NCBI GenBank assembly: GCA_963824475.1 | Contig: CAWGPR010000011.1 | Location: 1 to 64,000 of the forward strand | Direction of reading: 5' to 3' | Length of the DNA: 64,000 nucleotides | From: Roseiarcus sp963824475 | GTDB taxonomy: Bacteria; Pseudomonadota; Alphaproteobacteria; Rhizobiales; Beijerinckiaceae | In this document: positions 55,586-64,000 of the stretch, piece by piece | Numbering within the stretch: the first letter of the stretch is position 1 | Layout of the letters: every line of letters begins with the position of its first letter | Translations under genes and position numbers: made by a program | Notes under the pieces: model-generated | Told to the model about the DNA's origin: nothing | Database searches by the model: none | The model's input: the letters and a program-made list of their open reading frames with translations, nothing else

Positions 55586-56275
55586 CTAAAACGAGACGCT
55601 CTGTGGGATGAAGGCCTTGATCGTCGCCGCCGGGACGAAATACTTGGCGATGTCTGTCGTGCGAGCCAGCGCGCCGATTTTCAATGGCTGCTGAGTGATT
55701 GAAATCTTGCGGCTCATGATCCCCAAGAGGCACAGATCGGCGGCGTCGAACACGCCGGAGCCAGAATTGCCGGTGGTGGCGACGTCGGCGATGGCGGTGT
55801 TGAACCGCCCGCGCAGGTCGGCCGGAATCGCCCGGCGCGGCAAGACCCTGGAGGGGGCCGTTCCTTCAGGAATGGCGACGACGACCCTTTCGCCGGCGTA
55901 AGGAGGATGCTCGCATAGCGGCATGCGGCGCATCTGCAGACCGACCGGCAGCTTCGTCCCGTCAACCGACAATAGCGTCAGATCCACGCTCTCGAGGCTG
56001 CCTTGCTTGACGAGCGCCGCCGGCAGGTCTTGACCTGCGATGAGGACATGGGGCTTCGTTTCCGCTACGTCTCCGGCCACGTGCGCCGCCGTCAGGATGA
56101 GGCCGTTGCCAAGATAGACGCCGTAGCCGGGCCATGGCTGCTGCGGCGTGCGGTTGATGTGCACGGCGAACGCCCTGAGGTCGGCTTGATCCGACTGCGC
56201 GCGACCTTGGCGCGGGGTGAGCGCAACCGCGAGCGCCGCGCAACCAAGGCTCAAGATTTTCACCGCGACCGTCAT
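55586..56275 (-). CDS. Exported trypsin-like serine protease
   Basis: The 229-residue protein has a signal peptide (ILSLGCAALAVALTPRQGRA) and a trypsin-like (S1/S1C) domain: His in ILTAAHVAGD, Asp in ESVDLTLLSVDG and Ser in ATTGNSGSGVFDAADLCLLG. No PDZ domain is present, unlike DegP. It is probably periplasmic. ATG 56275 is chosen because the signal begins there. Confidence 0.85.
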   Translation of the reverse strand: MTVAVKILSLGCAALAVALTPRQGRAQSDQADLRAFAVHINRTPQQPWPGYGVYLGNGLILTAAHVAGDVAETKPHVLIAGQDLPAALVKQGSLESVDLTLLSVDGTKLPVGLQMRRMPLCEHPPYAGERVVVAIPEGTAPSRVLPRRAIPADLRGRFNTAIADVATTGNSGSGVFDAADLCLLGIMSRKISITQQPLKIGALARTTDIAKYFVPAATIKAFIPQSVSF

Positions 56276-56373
56276 CGTTCTCCCTCGGTCGGCGCGCGTC
56301 CCCGACCGATCGCAGGCGGCGCCCAACGAGAGAAGGCAGAGCCAATTCCGCAAGACGCCTGTCAAGCCAATGT

Positions 56374-56787
56374 TTAAAAATTGACGGAATGGAGGAGGGC
56401 GCGGATCGGTTCGGACAGCGTATCCCAGCCGCGGCCCATAAGGGAGGAGAAGAGCCGAAACAGGCAGAGTATCTCGATCAACGCGGCAAAAAGGACGTTA
56501 AGGAAGGTGGAACCTTGCGAAGCACGCAGACCGACCTCGTCGCGCATCACATGGTCGTAAGGAATCTTCTGTACATAGGATGACGTTCGTCCAAAAAATG
56601 AGAATACCGTCAGCCCAAAATACTGCAGTCGACCAGAAATAATGAATATGAACGAATACAGCAGTCCAATGGTCGCCATGATAATTTCCGTGTTCCTATC
56701 GTGAATATTGTCGAAAACAAACCACGTCGCCGCCAGTATAACAAGCCCGGCAACAATTCGAAATAGAACCACCAGGGCGCTAAACAT
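56374..56787 (-). CDS. Small membrane protein of unknown function
   Basis: The 137-residue protein has hydrophobic spans near residues 5-25, 38-58 and 95-115 (FLNVLFAALIEILCLFRLFS). No family is recognised. Its base composition is less GC-rich than its neighbours, which may mark foreign origin. Confidence 0.55.
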   Translation of the reverse strand: MFSALVVLFRIVAGLVILAATWFVFDNIHDRNTEIIMATIGLLYSFIFIISGRLQYFGLTVFSFFGRTSSYVQKIPYDHVMRDEVGLRASQGSTFLNVLFAALIEILCLFRLFSSLMGRGWDTLSEPIRALLHSVNF

Positions 56788-57194
56788 GGGAAACCCAGTC
56801 AGTGTTGATATTGTTCTTGATCAAATCGCCGACAGCGACAGGACAATCCCATAGCTCGGCAAGCTTTGCTTGTCTAGTTAACAGCGTGGGGGAGAAGGGG
56901 CATGGCCGCGGTTCAAGGGCTTCTGGCGGTTCAAGATTCGGGTGCCGCGCCCCTCGCCCGGCCCGCCGCGTTCTCAGCGGCTTGTCTTGGGCCGAGATTC
57001 GCTTACACTGCGCTGCGTCAATTGCGGCGGTCGAGGGCCGGGCGCGGCATGCGGGGCTGCGTCACAATAAACCTTGACTACAGCGGCGCGATGGAATTTA
57101 CCGTTGTGGCCCAATTTATCAACCAAGGACCTGGAACGTGCGAAGACTGAGGGTGGCCGCGTTCCTCAACCAAGTGTGAGCCCGCGAATGATGA
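56788..57194. other. Gap before the sugar transferase
   Basis: This 407-base gap contains no supported gene. An ATG at 57188 with a short frame (MMTEGQIAPEF) leads into the next gene only through a frame change. Confidence 0.4.
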
Positions 57195-58655
57195 CTGAGG
57201 GTCAAATCGCGCCTGAATTCGGCGACCGGGCTCGCCGGGACGAGCAGCGGACCGTTCATTGCGCCTGCAAGCCGCTGGCGCCTGCCGATCGCCTACGCGG
57301 CGATTGCGTCGACCGCGCTTTGGGTCGACCTGGCGCTGATCCTGGGGAGCGCCACGCTCGCCCAGGCGATTTATCACAAGATCCCCGATGCGTTCGAGGG
57401 CGAATTTTCTCACACCATTGCGGCCGCCATCTTCGTCGCCATTCTGTTCGTGGCCGTGATGCGGGTGCAAAGGCTCTATAGCCCCACCCGGCTGATGGTC
57501 TGGGAGGACCAGGCCCGCAGTGTGCTGGCCGCCTGGTGCGGGGCTTTCCTGATCCTGGCTTCGGGCGTGTTCAGTTGGGGGGTGAGCCACGATCTGTCGC
57601 GCGGGGACGTTCTCCTGTTCTGGGCGATCGGCGTCGTGGCGCTTCTCGGCCACCGGGCGGCGTGGAGATTCGCTCTGCCGCGGGCGCTGGAAAGCGGCGC
57701 GTTGCGCGGCCGCACGATCGTCAGCCTGACCTGCGAGGAGAACGTTCCGCCCCAATTCACCGACGATCTGACCCGCCACGGCTATCAAGCGGTGGCTCAT
57801 TTCCATATGCCCGACGGCGGACCGAGGGCGGAGGAGGTCATCGAGAGCGTCATTTCGCTCTGCCGCACCTCCGATATTCAAGAGGTCATGCTGTTCGTCG
57901 ACCCCGAGCGCCTGTCGAATGTCCGGTGGGTCGCGCGACGGCTCAGAGTGCTGCCGTTGCCGGTCACGCTGGTCCCATTCGGAACGCTTGCGCAATTGTT
58001 TCAGCGGGCCCGCACCGACATCGGCGATACGGTTGCGATCGAGCTTCAACGCGCGGCGCTGTCGCCGACCGAGCAGGCGGTCAAACGCGGGATCGACATC
58101 GTTCTGTCGGGGATCGGCCTGATTATCTTGTCGCCGATTCTGCTCACCGCCGCGATTGCGGTCCGGCTGGACTCACCCGGTCCGGCGCTGTTCCGACAGA
58201 CGCGGCATGGTTTCAACGGGCGCCCTTTCCGGATCTACAAGTTCCGCACCATGACCGTCATGGAAAACGACGTCGTCGAGCAGGCGAAGAAGAGCGACAA
58301 GCGGGTGACCCGGGTCGGCTGGTGGCTGCGTCGCTACAGCATCGACGAACTGCCCCAGTTGCTTAACGTGTTCCTCGGCGACATGTCGCTGGTGGGGCCG
58401 CGGCCGCACGCGTCGGCGCACGAGCGCTATTTTACTTCCGCCATCGAGAAATACGCGTTCCGTCACCACGTTAAATCCGGGATCACCGGTTGGGCGCAGG
58501 TTCATGGCGCGCGGGGCGAGACCGATACGCTCGACAAGATGGAGCGACGGGTCGAGCTCGATATTTGGTACATCAACAATTGGAGCATTTGGCTCGACTT
58601 CTCCGTTATGATAAGGACCGTTTTGGTCGTCTTTACCGGCGACAATGCGCACTGA
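57195..58655 (+). CDS. Polyprenyl-phosphate sugar-1-phosphate transferase (WcaJ/exopolysaccharide-initiation type)
   Basis: The enzyme starts exopolysaccharide repeat units by moving a sugar phosphate onto undecaprenyl phosphate. The C-terminal catalytic domain is complete: KRGIDIVLSGIGLIILSPIL, GPALFRQTRHGFNGRPFRIY, KFRTM, RRYSIDELPQLLNVFLGDMS, VGPRPHA and VKSGITGWAQVHGARGETDT. About four membrane spans and a Rossmann-like region come before it. The coding frame runs from 57195, but the first usual start is GTG 57450, inside the membrane region (after two spans); either an upstream start lies in another frame (ATG 57188) with an indel, or a rare start is used. An exosortase follows, a usual pairing. 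Confidence 0.88.
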   Translation: MRVKSRLNSATGLAGTSSGPFIAPASRWRLPIAYAAIASTALWVDLALILGSATLAQAIYHKIPDAFEGEFSHTIAAAIFVAILFVAVMRVQRLYSPTRLMVWEDQARSVLAAWCGAFLILASGVFSWGVSHDLSRGDVLLFWAIGVVALLGHRAAWRFALPRALESGALRGRTIVSLTCEENVPPQFTDDLTRHGYQAVAHFHMPDGGPRAEEVIESVISLCRTSDIQEVMLFVDPERLSNVRWVARRLRVLPLPVTLVPFGTLAQLFQRARTDIGDTVAIELQRAALSPTEQAVKRGIDIVLSGIGLIILSPILLTAAIAVRLDSPGPALFRQTRHGFNGRPFRIYKFRTMTVMENDVVEQAKKSDKRVTRVGWWLRRYSIDELPQLLNVFLGDMSLVGPRPHASAHERYFTSAIEKYAFRHHVKSGITGWAQVHGARGETDTLDKMERRVELDIWYINNWSIWLDFSVMIRTVLVVFTGDNAH

Positions 58656-58734
58656 AAACGCGGGATTTTTTGGGGGGACACGGGGGCGGGCGAAGCCGCG
58701 CCGCTGGATGTTGGGGGACCAAGAGAAGGCGGCC

Positions 58735-59673
58735 ATGTCGATCGAGTCGGTAAAAACTGAGCCCGCTCGGCCAGCTTCGCTGTCGGCCCGCGCCGAACGT
58801 CGCGGCGTCAACTTGGTCTTTGTCGCCGCGCTTGCGGCGTCGTTCTTTGTCGCCTACTTGCCGACCTACTTGAAGCTCGCGGGGGGCGCGTGGCGCACCG
58901 AGCAGGAGGGGCACGGTCCCCTCATCATGCTGGCCGCGGCGTGGCTGGCCTGGCAGCAGCGCGACAGGCTCCGCGCCATCGAGTTGCGGCCGGCGCCGGT
59001 CGCCGGCTGGATCATTTTGCTCCTGTCCCTGCTGCTGATGGCGGTGACGCGGTCACAAGACATTCCGATGGTCGAGGTGGCGACCCAAATCCCGGTGCTT
59101 TTGGGATGCCTGTTGCTCATCGGCGGTTGGCCGCTCGCGCGCCTTTTCGCCTTTCCTCTCGCCTTTCTTATCTTTTCCATACCGCCGCCGACTTGGCTGC
59201 TCGACGCGTTCACCGTCCCGCTGAAAGTATGGATCTCCGATATCGTCTCCAACTCTCTGTACAATCTCGGCTATCCGGTGGCCCAGAACGGCGCCATGAT
59301 CATGATCGGCTCCTACGAGCTCATGGTCAAAGACGCTTGTTCGGGCATCAATTCGATCTTCGCCCTGTCTGCGATCGGCGTCTTCTATATTTACGAGTTT
59401 GTGGGCGACAACCTGATCCGCAAGCTGGTCTTGATCCTGTCGATTATTCCAATCACCATCCTGGCCAACGTCTTCCGCGTCGTGACGCTGGTTCTGGGGG
59501 CCTATTACCTCGGCGTCGACACCATCGAAGGCCTGTTTCATGACCTCACGGGCATCTTGCTGTTCGTGTTCGCGCTGGTGCTGTTCTTCCTTCTGGATCG
59601 CGTGCTCATTGGCGTCGAATACCTGATCGGAAGGGCGCGTGGGCCTTGGAGCGGCGCTAGAACAGCGGTCTGA
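58735..59673 (+). CDS. Exosortase (XrtV/XrtB-like)
   Basis: The 312-residue inner-membrane protein is an exosortase, which cleaves PEP-CTERM-type tails. About eight membrane spans and the catalytic triad are visible: Cys202 (KDACSGINSIFA), Arg248 (NVFRVVTL) and His269 (LFHDLTG). The N-terminal EGHGPLIMLAAAWLAW is typical. ATG 58735 has a GAAGG site upstream; the frame is open from 58645 inside the sugar transferase gene. The accessory gene 165 bases downstream points to the XrtV type. Confidence 0.85.
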   Translation: MSIESVKTEPARPASLSARAERRGVNLVFVAALAASFFVAYLPTYLKLAGGAWRTEQEGHGPLIMLAAAWLAWQQRDRLRAIELRPAPVAGWIILLLSLLLMAVTRSQDIPMVEVATQIPVLLGCLLLIGGWPLARLFAFPLAFLIFSIPPPTWLLDAFTVPLKVWISDIVSNSLYNLGYPVAQNGAMIMIGSYELMVKDACSGINSIFALSAIGVFYIYEFVGDNLIRKLVLILSIIPITILANVFRVVTLVLGAYYLGVDTIEGLFHDLTGILLFVFALVLFFLLDRVLIGVEYLIGRARGPWSGARTAV

Positions 59674-59837
59674 AGGCTGGCGGCGAAACATGCCCTGGCG
59701 GCGTTCGATCGACCGGGGGAGCTTTTTTTGGCGCTTAAACCATCGGATTTGCGTCTTCCTTTAGGGTTTTAGGTTCATGGCCTAAGGGAACGGCTGGACC
59801 GACAATCGCGCTCGGCCGAAACGGTTGGACCGACAGA

Positions 59838-60083
59838 ATGCAGACTGTCTACGATTTTGTTACGGTGATATGCTTCATATGCATCGTTCTTACTTATTTC
59901 ATGTTCACCGAAGGGGGCATGAAGGTCCTGGCGCATTTCATGTTGCCGGCCGTCGCTTTCGCGATCGCCAATCAGGTCGGCAACCATGCCGGAAACGACG
60001 TGCCAATGAACGCCTTGGCGGTCATCCTGATCGTTGCCGGGATCGGCTACACCTTCCTGATCGTCAGACATAGTCTCTCTTGA
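59838..60083 (+). CDS. XrtV-type sorting-system accessory protein
   Basis: The 81-residue protein has three short hydrophobic spans and the pattern VYDFVTVICF, then MLPAVAFAIANQVGNHAGND, as I recall from small proteins encoded beside XrtV exosortases. It starts 165 bases after the exosortase gene. It is probably an inner-membrane partner of the exosortase; its mechanism is not known. Confidence 0.7.
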   Translation: MQTVYDFVTVICFICIVLTYFMFTEGGMKVLAHFMLPAVAFAIANQVGNHAGNDVPMNALAVILIVAGIGYTFLIVRHSLS

Positions 60084-60409
60084 TCCGAAGGTAGCGCGCG
60101 CGGTCCGAGGGCGTTTTCCGCGATCTGAACGCGCCGCGCTTTGGCGACCGGCGAACCTCTCCGTCCGCCGCTTAAGCGAACCAAGCGGGAGGGCCTGACT
60201 TGCGCTCGCCTTGACGCGGACGATCGGATTCGAGCAAAAAAGGTACAAGAAAAGAGCCGCTATTCGAAGCGCGCTTGCGGCGAGGAGGGTTAGCCGACGG
60301 CAAAGGCGACCACAGGTTGTAATTTAACAGTCGGGTTCAGCGGTCGACAATGGCGCCCGTCTATTGCTCGGCCCAGCGCGTCTCCCGCGCTGTACTGAGG
60401 CACGACGGC
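60084..60409. other. Intergenic region before the beta-helix gene
   Basis: No gene is recognised in these 326 bases. An upstream in-frame ATG for the next gene lies at 60350 without a clear ribosome-binding site. Confidence 0.4.
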
Positions 60410-62362
60410 ATGATCACCGCCGCAGAAATTCAAATGATCCGCAACTTCGATCCCGGCGCTGTTTTGCCGGGCATCGATACAATGACCGGCAATCCCTATG
60501 CCACCTCCACGCTGCTCGACGTCACCAAACTCACCCACAATTCCAGCGCGCCTTACTTTTACACGCCTTCAGACAACACCGTAACCGTCACCCAGGCCGG
60601 CGCCGTGCTCAGCGGCGTTAATTTCGGCACCGCGACGGTGGATATCGGCGCCAATAATGTCACGATTGAGGATTGCACGTTCACAGGAACGACCGGATAT
60701 TATGCGGTGCTCCAAACGGGAACTACCAGCGGCGCCACAGTGGATAACTGCACGTTCACGGGCACCAAATCGCCGACGGAGGACAATGTCTGGATCGGCG
60801 CCACTCAGGGCTCCATGACCATCGAGGACAATACCTTTCTTAATTCGCCAACCGACGCGATCGATATGCACGGCGGCGTCGTTACCGGAAATTACTTCTC
60901 AGGCGCGGGATACTTGCCGGGCGCGCATGCCGATGCGATTTGGGTGCCGAGTTCGACTGGGACCACCATCACGGACAATTTCATCGATGGGACAACGAAC
61001 GCCAACTCACCAGCCGGACAGAACAGCGATCTTCGGCTTACAAACGAATTGGGCAATCTCAGCAATGTGACCGTTTCTGGCAACTTCTTGCTCGGCGGCG
61101 CCTACACCGTCGAAGCCGGAAGCACGAACACCACGTACACGATCAGCAACGTTTCGATCGCCAACAATTACATCGGGTTCAATTCGTATGGCCCTTTTTA
61201 TCCCCCCACGGCTGGCGTTAGCGAGACGGGGAACACGATCGTCGACTTCACCAATCCTACCCTTTCGATCGAGGCCCAGGCGGCCTACCAGGCGCCGACG
61301 ACGAATGTGATCTCAGCGACCAGCTCGGGTGGCGTCAGCGCCAGTGGGTCCGCGCCGACGACGATCCTGGGTAACGATATCCCGGGGGCGCATCTGTTCG
61401 CAGGCGCCGGCGAAACGAACTTTGTGCCCGGACCTGACCAATATCTATTCACCGGTCGGGGCGCCAACATTCTCACCTACCTCGCCATGAGCGATGGCGG
61501 CGACACGGTGTCAAGTTTCGATCCGGCCAAGGACGTGATCGATCTCAGCAACATCGACGCCAACATCACCACGCCCGGCCTCCAGAGCTTCACTTTCATC
61601 GGGACCGCCGCGTTCGACGGCGGCGCCGAGGTGCGCTATCAACAGGACCCGACGACGGACGTCACCTACGTCCAGGCGGCGCTGGCCGGCGATATCTCCG
61701 CCGATTTCACCATCACAATTGAGGGACTGGTTTCCCTCACCGCCGCCAACTTCGCGCTCACGGCGGCTCAGTCGTCAGCCGATTTGGCGGCCGGCGCGGC
61801 CTTGACCTATAGTAAAGTTGCGACGGCCGCGGGCGCGCCCGCGGAATACGCGTATTCGAACGTTCAAGGGAAAGCCTATACATCCTACAAATCGTTCGAT
61901 GGTTCCTCCGGTCTCGCGGCTGATGATCTGAACCTCAGTACGAGCGCAAACGCGCTCGTCCTCTACGCCCCCAGCATGACAGTTACGAGGGGCGGCGGCA
62001 GTGAATCCCTGCAGATTGGGACGGGCGGCGCGGATCCGGTCAGCTACCATCCCGTCGAGACCATCGACGCGACGACCAGCGGCGACGAACAGTTCATCTT
62101 CAGCGCCGGCTTCGGCAACGAAACGATCAACGGCTTTGAGGTTTCCGGCGCAACTCCGGACACCATCGATCTTGCGACGTCGTCGTTCTCCTATTTGACC
62201 GCTGGCATGTCGCAGGCTCAGGATCTCGCAGCCGTGCTGGCCCAGGCCAGCAGCAGCGCGTCCGGGCTGACGATCTCCGACTCGGACGGCGACAGCCTCA
62301 CGCTTACGGGAGTGACCGCGGCGATGGTCGCCGCCGACCCGAGTATGTTCGACTTCACATGA
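60410..62362 (+). CDS. Secreted beta-helix protein with M10-C-like domain
   Basis: The 650-residue protein has no signal peptide. Residues about 40-270 form a right-handed parallel beta-helix (repeats such as VTIEDCTFTGTTGYYAVLQT and MTIEDNTFLNSPTDAIDMHG). Residues about 325-455 match the serralysin-type M10 C-terminal domain (DQYLFTGRGANILTYLAMSD, then VSSFDPAKDVIDLSNIDANI), and a second similar unit follows (EQFIFSAGFGNETINGFEVS). Such acidic, signal-less, glycine- and aspartate-rich proteins usually leave by a type I secretion system, but none is in the window. A surface polysaccharide-binding or lyase role is possible given the neighbouring polysaccharide genes. Confidence 0.75.
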   Translation: MITAAEIQMIRNFDPGAVLPGIDTMTGNPYATSTLLDVTKLTHNSSAPYFYTPSDNTVTVTQAGAVLSGVNFGTATVDIGANNVTIEDCTFTGTTGYYAVLQTGTTSGATVDNCTFTGTKSPTEDNVWIGATQGSMTIEDNTFLNSPTDAIDMHGGVVTGNYFSGAGYLPGAHADAIWVPSSTGTTITDNFIDGTTNANSPAGQNSDLRLTNELGNLSNVTVSGNFLLGGAYTVEAGSTNTTYTISNVSIANNYIGFNSYGPFYPPTAGVSETGNTIVDFTNPTLSIEAQAAYQAPTTNVISATSSGGVSASGSAPTTILGNDIPGAHLFAGAGETNFVPGPDQYLFTGRGANILTYLAMSDGGDTVSSFDPAKDVIDLSNIDANITTPGLQSFTFIGTAAFDGGAEVRYQQDPTTDVTYVQAALAGDISADFTITIEGLVSLTAANFALTAAQSSADLAAGAALTYSKVATAAGAPAEYAYSNVQGKAYTSYKSFDGSSGLAADDLNLSTSANALVLYAPSMTVTRGGGSESLQIGTGGADPVSYHPVETIDATTSGDEQFIFSAGFGNETINGFEVSGATPDTIDLATSSFSYLTAGMSQAQDLAAVLAQASSSASGLTISDSDGDSLTLTGVTAAMVAADPSMFDFT

Positions 62363-62399
62363 GTTCGCCCAGATAGGGGCGCCGAGCGACGGCGGCGGC

Positions 62400-62960
62400 T
62401 CATCCCGCGTCGGTCGCCTGCGATGGCGGGGGGGCGGCGCGAAGACGAGAGCGGCGGCGGAACGGCCACGCGATGAGGAGCGTGACTGCCCATCCCCAAA
62501 GCGCGGCGAGGCCGCCGGCCGCGAGGGCGCCGAGCGACAGAGGCTCGGCGGGTTCGTAATTGTCGAGCGTGCTGCGCGCGATCTCTGGATCGAAGTTCGT
62601 GGCGACGACATAGAGGCGCATGAGCGGACCGGCCGAGTTCATCGCCTGAATCTGCTCGTTGAGGCGCTCGGCCCGCTCGATCGCCTTGTTCATGTCCTCG
62701 CCGCGCTCGCGTGCCAAAGGGTCGTCGTTGTGCTCGAGTCGGCTCAAACCCTCGGCGCGCGTCAGGTTCTGGCCCCGAACCTCCTCGTCGAACTCGGACA
62801 CGATCCGGTTGAGTTCCTCGAGCGCGCCGCCCAGACGCTGGCGGTACTGTTGCGCGAATTCGGGCCCTTGCGAGCCGATCAGTCCGGCCAGCACGGCGAT
62901 CGCCAAGGCAAGTCTGCGCGCGAACATCGACTGACCCGTCTCAAAGACCCGGCGGATCAT
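62400..62960 (-). CDS. DUF2937 family membrane protein
   Basis: The 186-residue protein has an N-terminal span followed by the DUF2937 hallmark GSQGPEFAQQYRQRLGGALE, a coiled-coil middle and a C-terminal span (GWAVTLLIAWPFRRRSRLR). The function of the family is not known. An internal ATG at 62927 could be the true start. Confidence 0.85.
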   Translation of the reverse strand: MIRRVFETGQSMFARRLALAIAVLAGLIGSQGPEFAQQYRQRLGGALEELNRIVSEFDEEVRGQNLTRAEGLSRLEHNDDPLARERGEDMNKAIERAERLNEQIQAMNSAGPLMRLYVVATNFDPEIARSTLDNYEPAEPLSLGALAAGGLAALWGWAVTLLIAWPFRRRSRLRAAPPPSQATDAG

Positions 62961-63172
62961 AGCTCCTAGTCAGTGGTCACTCGCCCCCGTTTTGTGCGAC
63001 GCTGGTCGCGGTCGAACAGACCGCCGCCGGCGTCCAGAAAGCCCCTGCGCCGCCGCCAGCCGGAACTGCGGCCCTTTCAACGCGACTGAGCAAGCCGTCC
63101 GCGCTGCGGCGGCGCCGATCGATGTCTCGGAGTTCCTCAGCTTCAGCTTCGAGGCCATCACATCGGTGTAAG

Positions 63173-64000
63173 TCAAGGCTGGCGTTGCTCCTGCATGGCG
63201 CGCAAATTCGCTTGTCTTGCCCGCTCGGCTTCCTCGTTGAACAGAAAGGTGAGGAACACATAGCGCCGCCCGCGAGTCACCCGCGACACTTGGTGCAGAA
63301 TCGAGGCTGAGAACACGACGGCCGCTCCGGGGGCGGCTTTGAAGCTTCGCGGACTGTACTCGGGAAACGAAATCTCGCCGCCTTCGAAGTCGGCGTTGAG
63401 ATTGATCGAGACCGCGAACCTGCGATGCATGACCGACATCCCGGTGTCGTCGCGATGGGGACCGAAATGGCCGCCCGTCTCGGCGTCGTAGCGCGCGACA
63501 AGGTCGCGCTCGATCCGGGTCGGCCGCATCTGAAACGCCTTTTTGATCTCCGGACAGATCCTTCGCCCGATGCGCGCCCTGAGATTGGCGATGAGCCCAG
63601 GGTCGGTCAGATGAAAATCGCGCCGGCGCTTCCAGCTGTCGTCGAAATTCTCGACCGACCGGCCGCTCTCGTCCTGCATGAAGCCGCTTTCCCTGCCGCC
63701 GCTGCGCTCGAAGCAGGCGATGAGATGGGTGCAGAGTTCCGGTTCGAAAACATGCGCCAGGATGAGAATCGGCGCCGGAGCGGACGGCCCGAAGGCCTCG
63801 CCCGGCGGCGGCGAGCGACTCAGATGCGCCAGCACTCGATCGGCCTCGTCCAAGGGGGCGATGTCGATGACCCGCAGCATCGGGTCGAGGATGACAAAGG
63901 ATCGGTCGGCGCCGAAGGCGCGCGCCATCTCCTCGCCCTCCCATAAGAAAATGATCGAAGGAAATCGGGCTTGAAGCGCGATCTCCGGCCCTGAACCTGA
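63173..64000 (-). CDS. Redoxin/2OG-Fe(II) oxygenase fusion, 5' end outside window
   Basis: The frame is open to the right edge, so the start lies beyond 64000. The visible 275 residues begin with the end of a peroxiredoxin-like domain (FPSIIFLWEGEEMARAFGAD, then FVILDPMLRVIDIAP). A prolyl-4-hydroxylase-like 2OG-Fe(II) oxygenase domain follows, with its iron ligands in HFGPHRDDTG (H-x-D) and SILHQVSRVTRGRRYVFLTF (distal His, 2OG-binding Arg). An ATG at 63928 exists, but it lies inside the redoxin sequence. The 210 bases between it and the DUF2937 gene hold nothing supported. Confidence 0.85.
   Translation of the reverse strand, partial: SGSGPEIALQARFPSIIFLWEGEEMARAFGADRSFVILDPMLRVIDIAPLDEADRVLAHLSRSPPPGEAFGPSAPAPILILAHVFEPELCTHLIACFERSGGRESGFMQDESGRSVENFDDSWKRRRDFHLTDPGLIANLRARIGRRICPEIKKAFQMRPTRIERDLVARYDAETGGHFGPHRDDTGMSVMHRRFAVSINLNADFEGGEISFPEYSPRSFKAAPGAAVVFSASILHQVSRVTRGRRYVFLTFLFNEEAERARQANLRAMQEQRQP

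Overview
The window is GC-rich, codes densely on both strands, and looks like a chromosome segment of an alphaproteobacterium of the Rhizobiales (Hyphomicrobiales). Clues are a mesaconyl-CoA hydratase (ethylmalonyl-CoA pathway, typical of serine-cycle methylotrophs and relatives), a phasin, an OprB-type porin, the serine recombinase/DUF2924/DUF3489 cassette common in this order, and a PEP-CTERM/exosortase module. No species can be named from sequence alone; a Methylocystaceae/Beijerinckiaceae-like relative is a reasonable guess.

Two halves behave differently. Left of a tRNA-Ala(CGC) gene at 45347-45422 the DNA is accessory and decaying. It holds, in order: a dead amino-acid ABC ATPase and a dead FAD oxidoreductase beside intact eutBC (1-4.4 kb); a transglutaminase (4.9-5.8 kb); a truncated recD2 and a winged-helix gene (5.9-8.8 kb); a GlcG/HbpS-like protein (9.3-9.8 kb); an exported molybdenum hydroxylase operon with an unknown exported protein, a NodB-fold deacetylase-like protein, a di-haem cytochrome and an OprB porin interrupted by an amber codon (10.1-18.1 kb); a terminase/DUF5681/ParB-methyltransferase cassette (18.2-22.0 kb); a recombinase/DUF2924/DUF3489 cassette (22.7-25.5 kb); small coupled genes and an alpha/beta-hydrolase (25.7-26.9 kb); a two-discoidin glycosidase (27.6-30.5 kb). 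From 30.7 to 45.3 kb comes a graveyard of fragments (UvrD, FixJ, P-type ATPase, LysR, IS481). It is mixed with IS6, IS630 (itself split by IS110) and ISL3 elements, two dead inverted copies of one transglutaminase gene, and a few apparently live genes (PRC-barrel protein, phasin, APC/KimA-like permease).

Right of the tRNA gene the genes are mostly intact and chromosomal in character: yggT, mch and an isochorismatase-family hydrolase in a tight run; a PEP-CTERM protein; an RND efflux pump with its adaptor; a trypsin-like protease; a polyprenyl-phosphate sugar transferase, exosortase and XrtV-type accessory protein; a beta-helix/M10-C secreted protein; a DUF2937 protein; and a redoxin-2OG-oxygenase fusion running off the right end.

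The most interesting parts are the exported Mo-hydroxylase locus with its unknown protein (which has a decayed duplicate 5 kb downstream), a 175-bp MITE-like element in one dead transglutaminase copy, paired AATTCCCT inverted repeats beside the recombinase, and the IS110-in-IS630 nest whose 5' non-coding end could encode a bridge RNA. Many genes carry single-base indels; some could be sequencing errors, and read-level checking would decide this.
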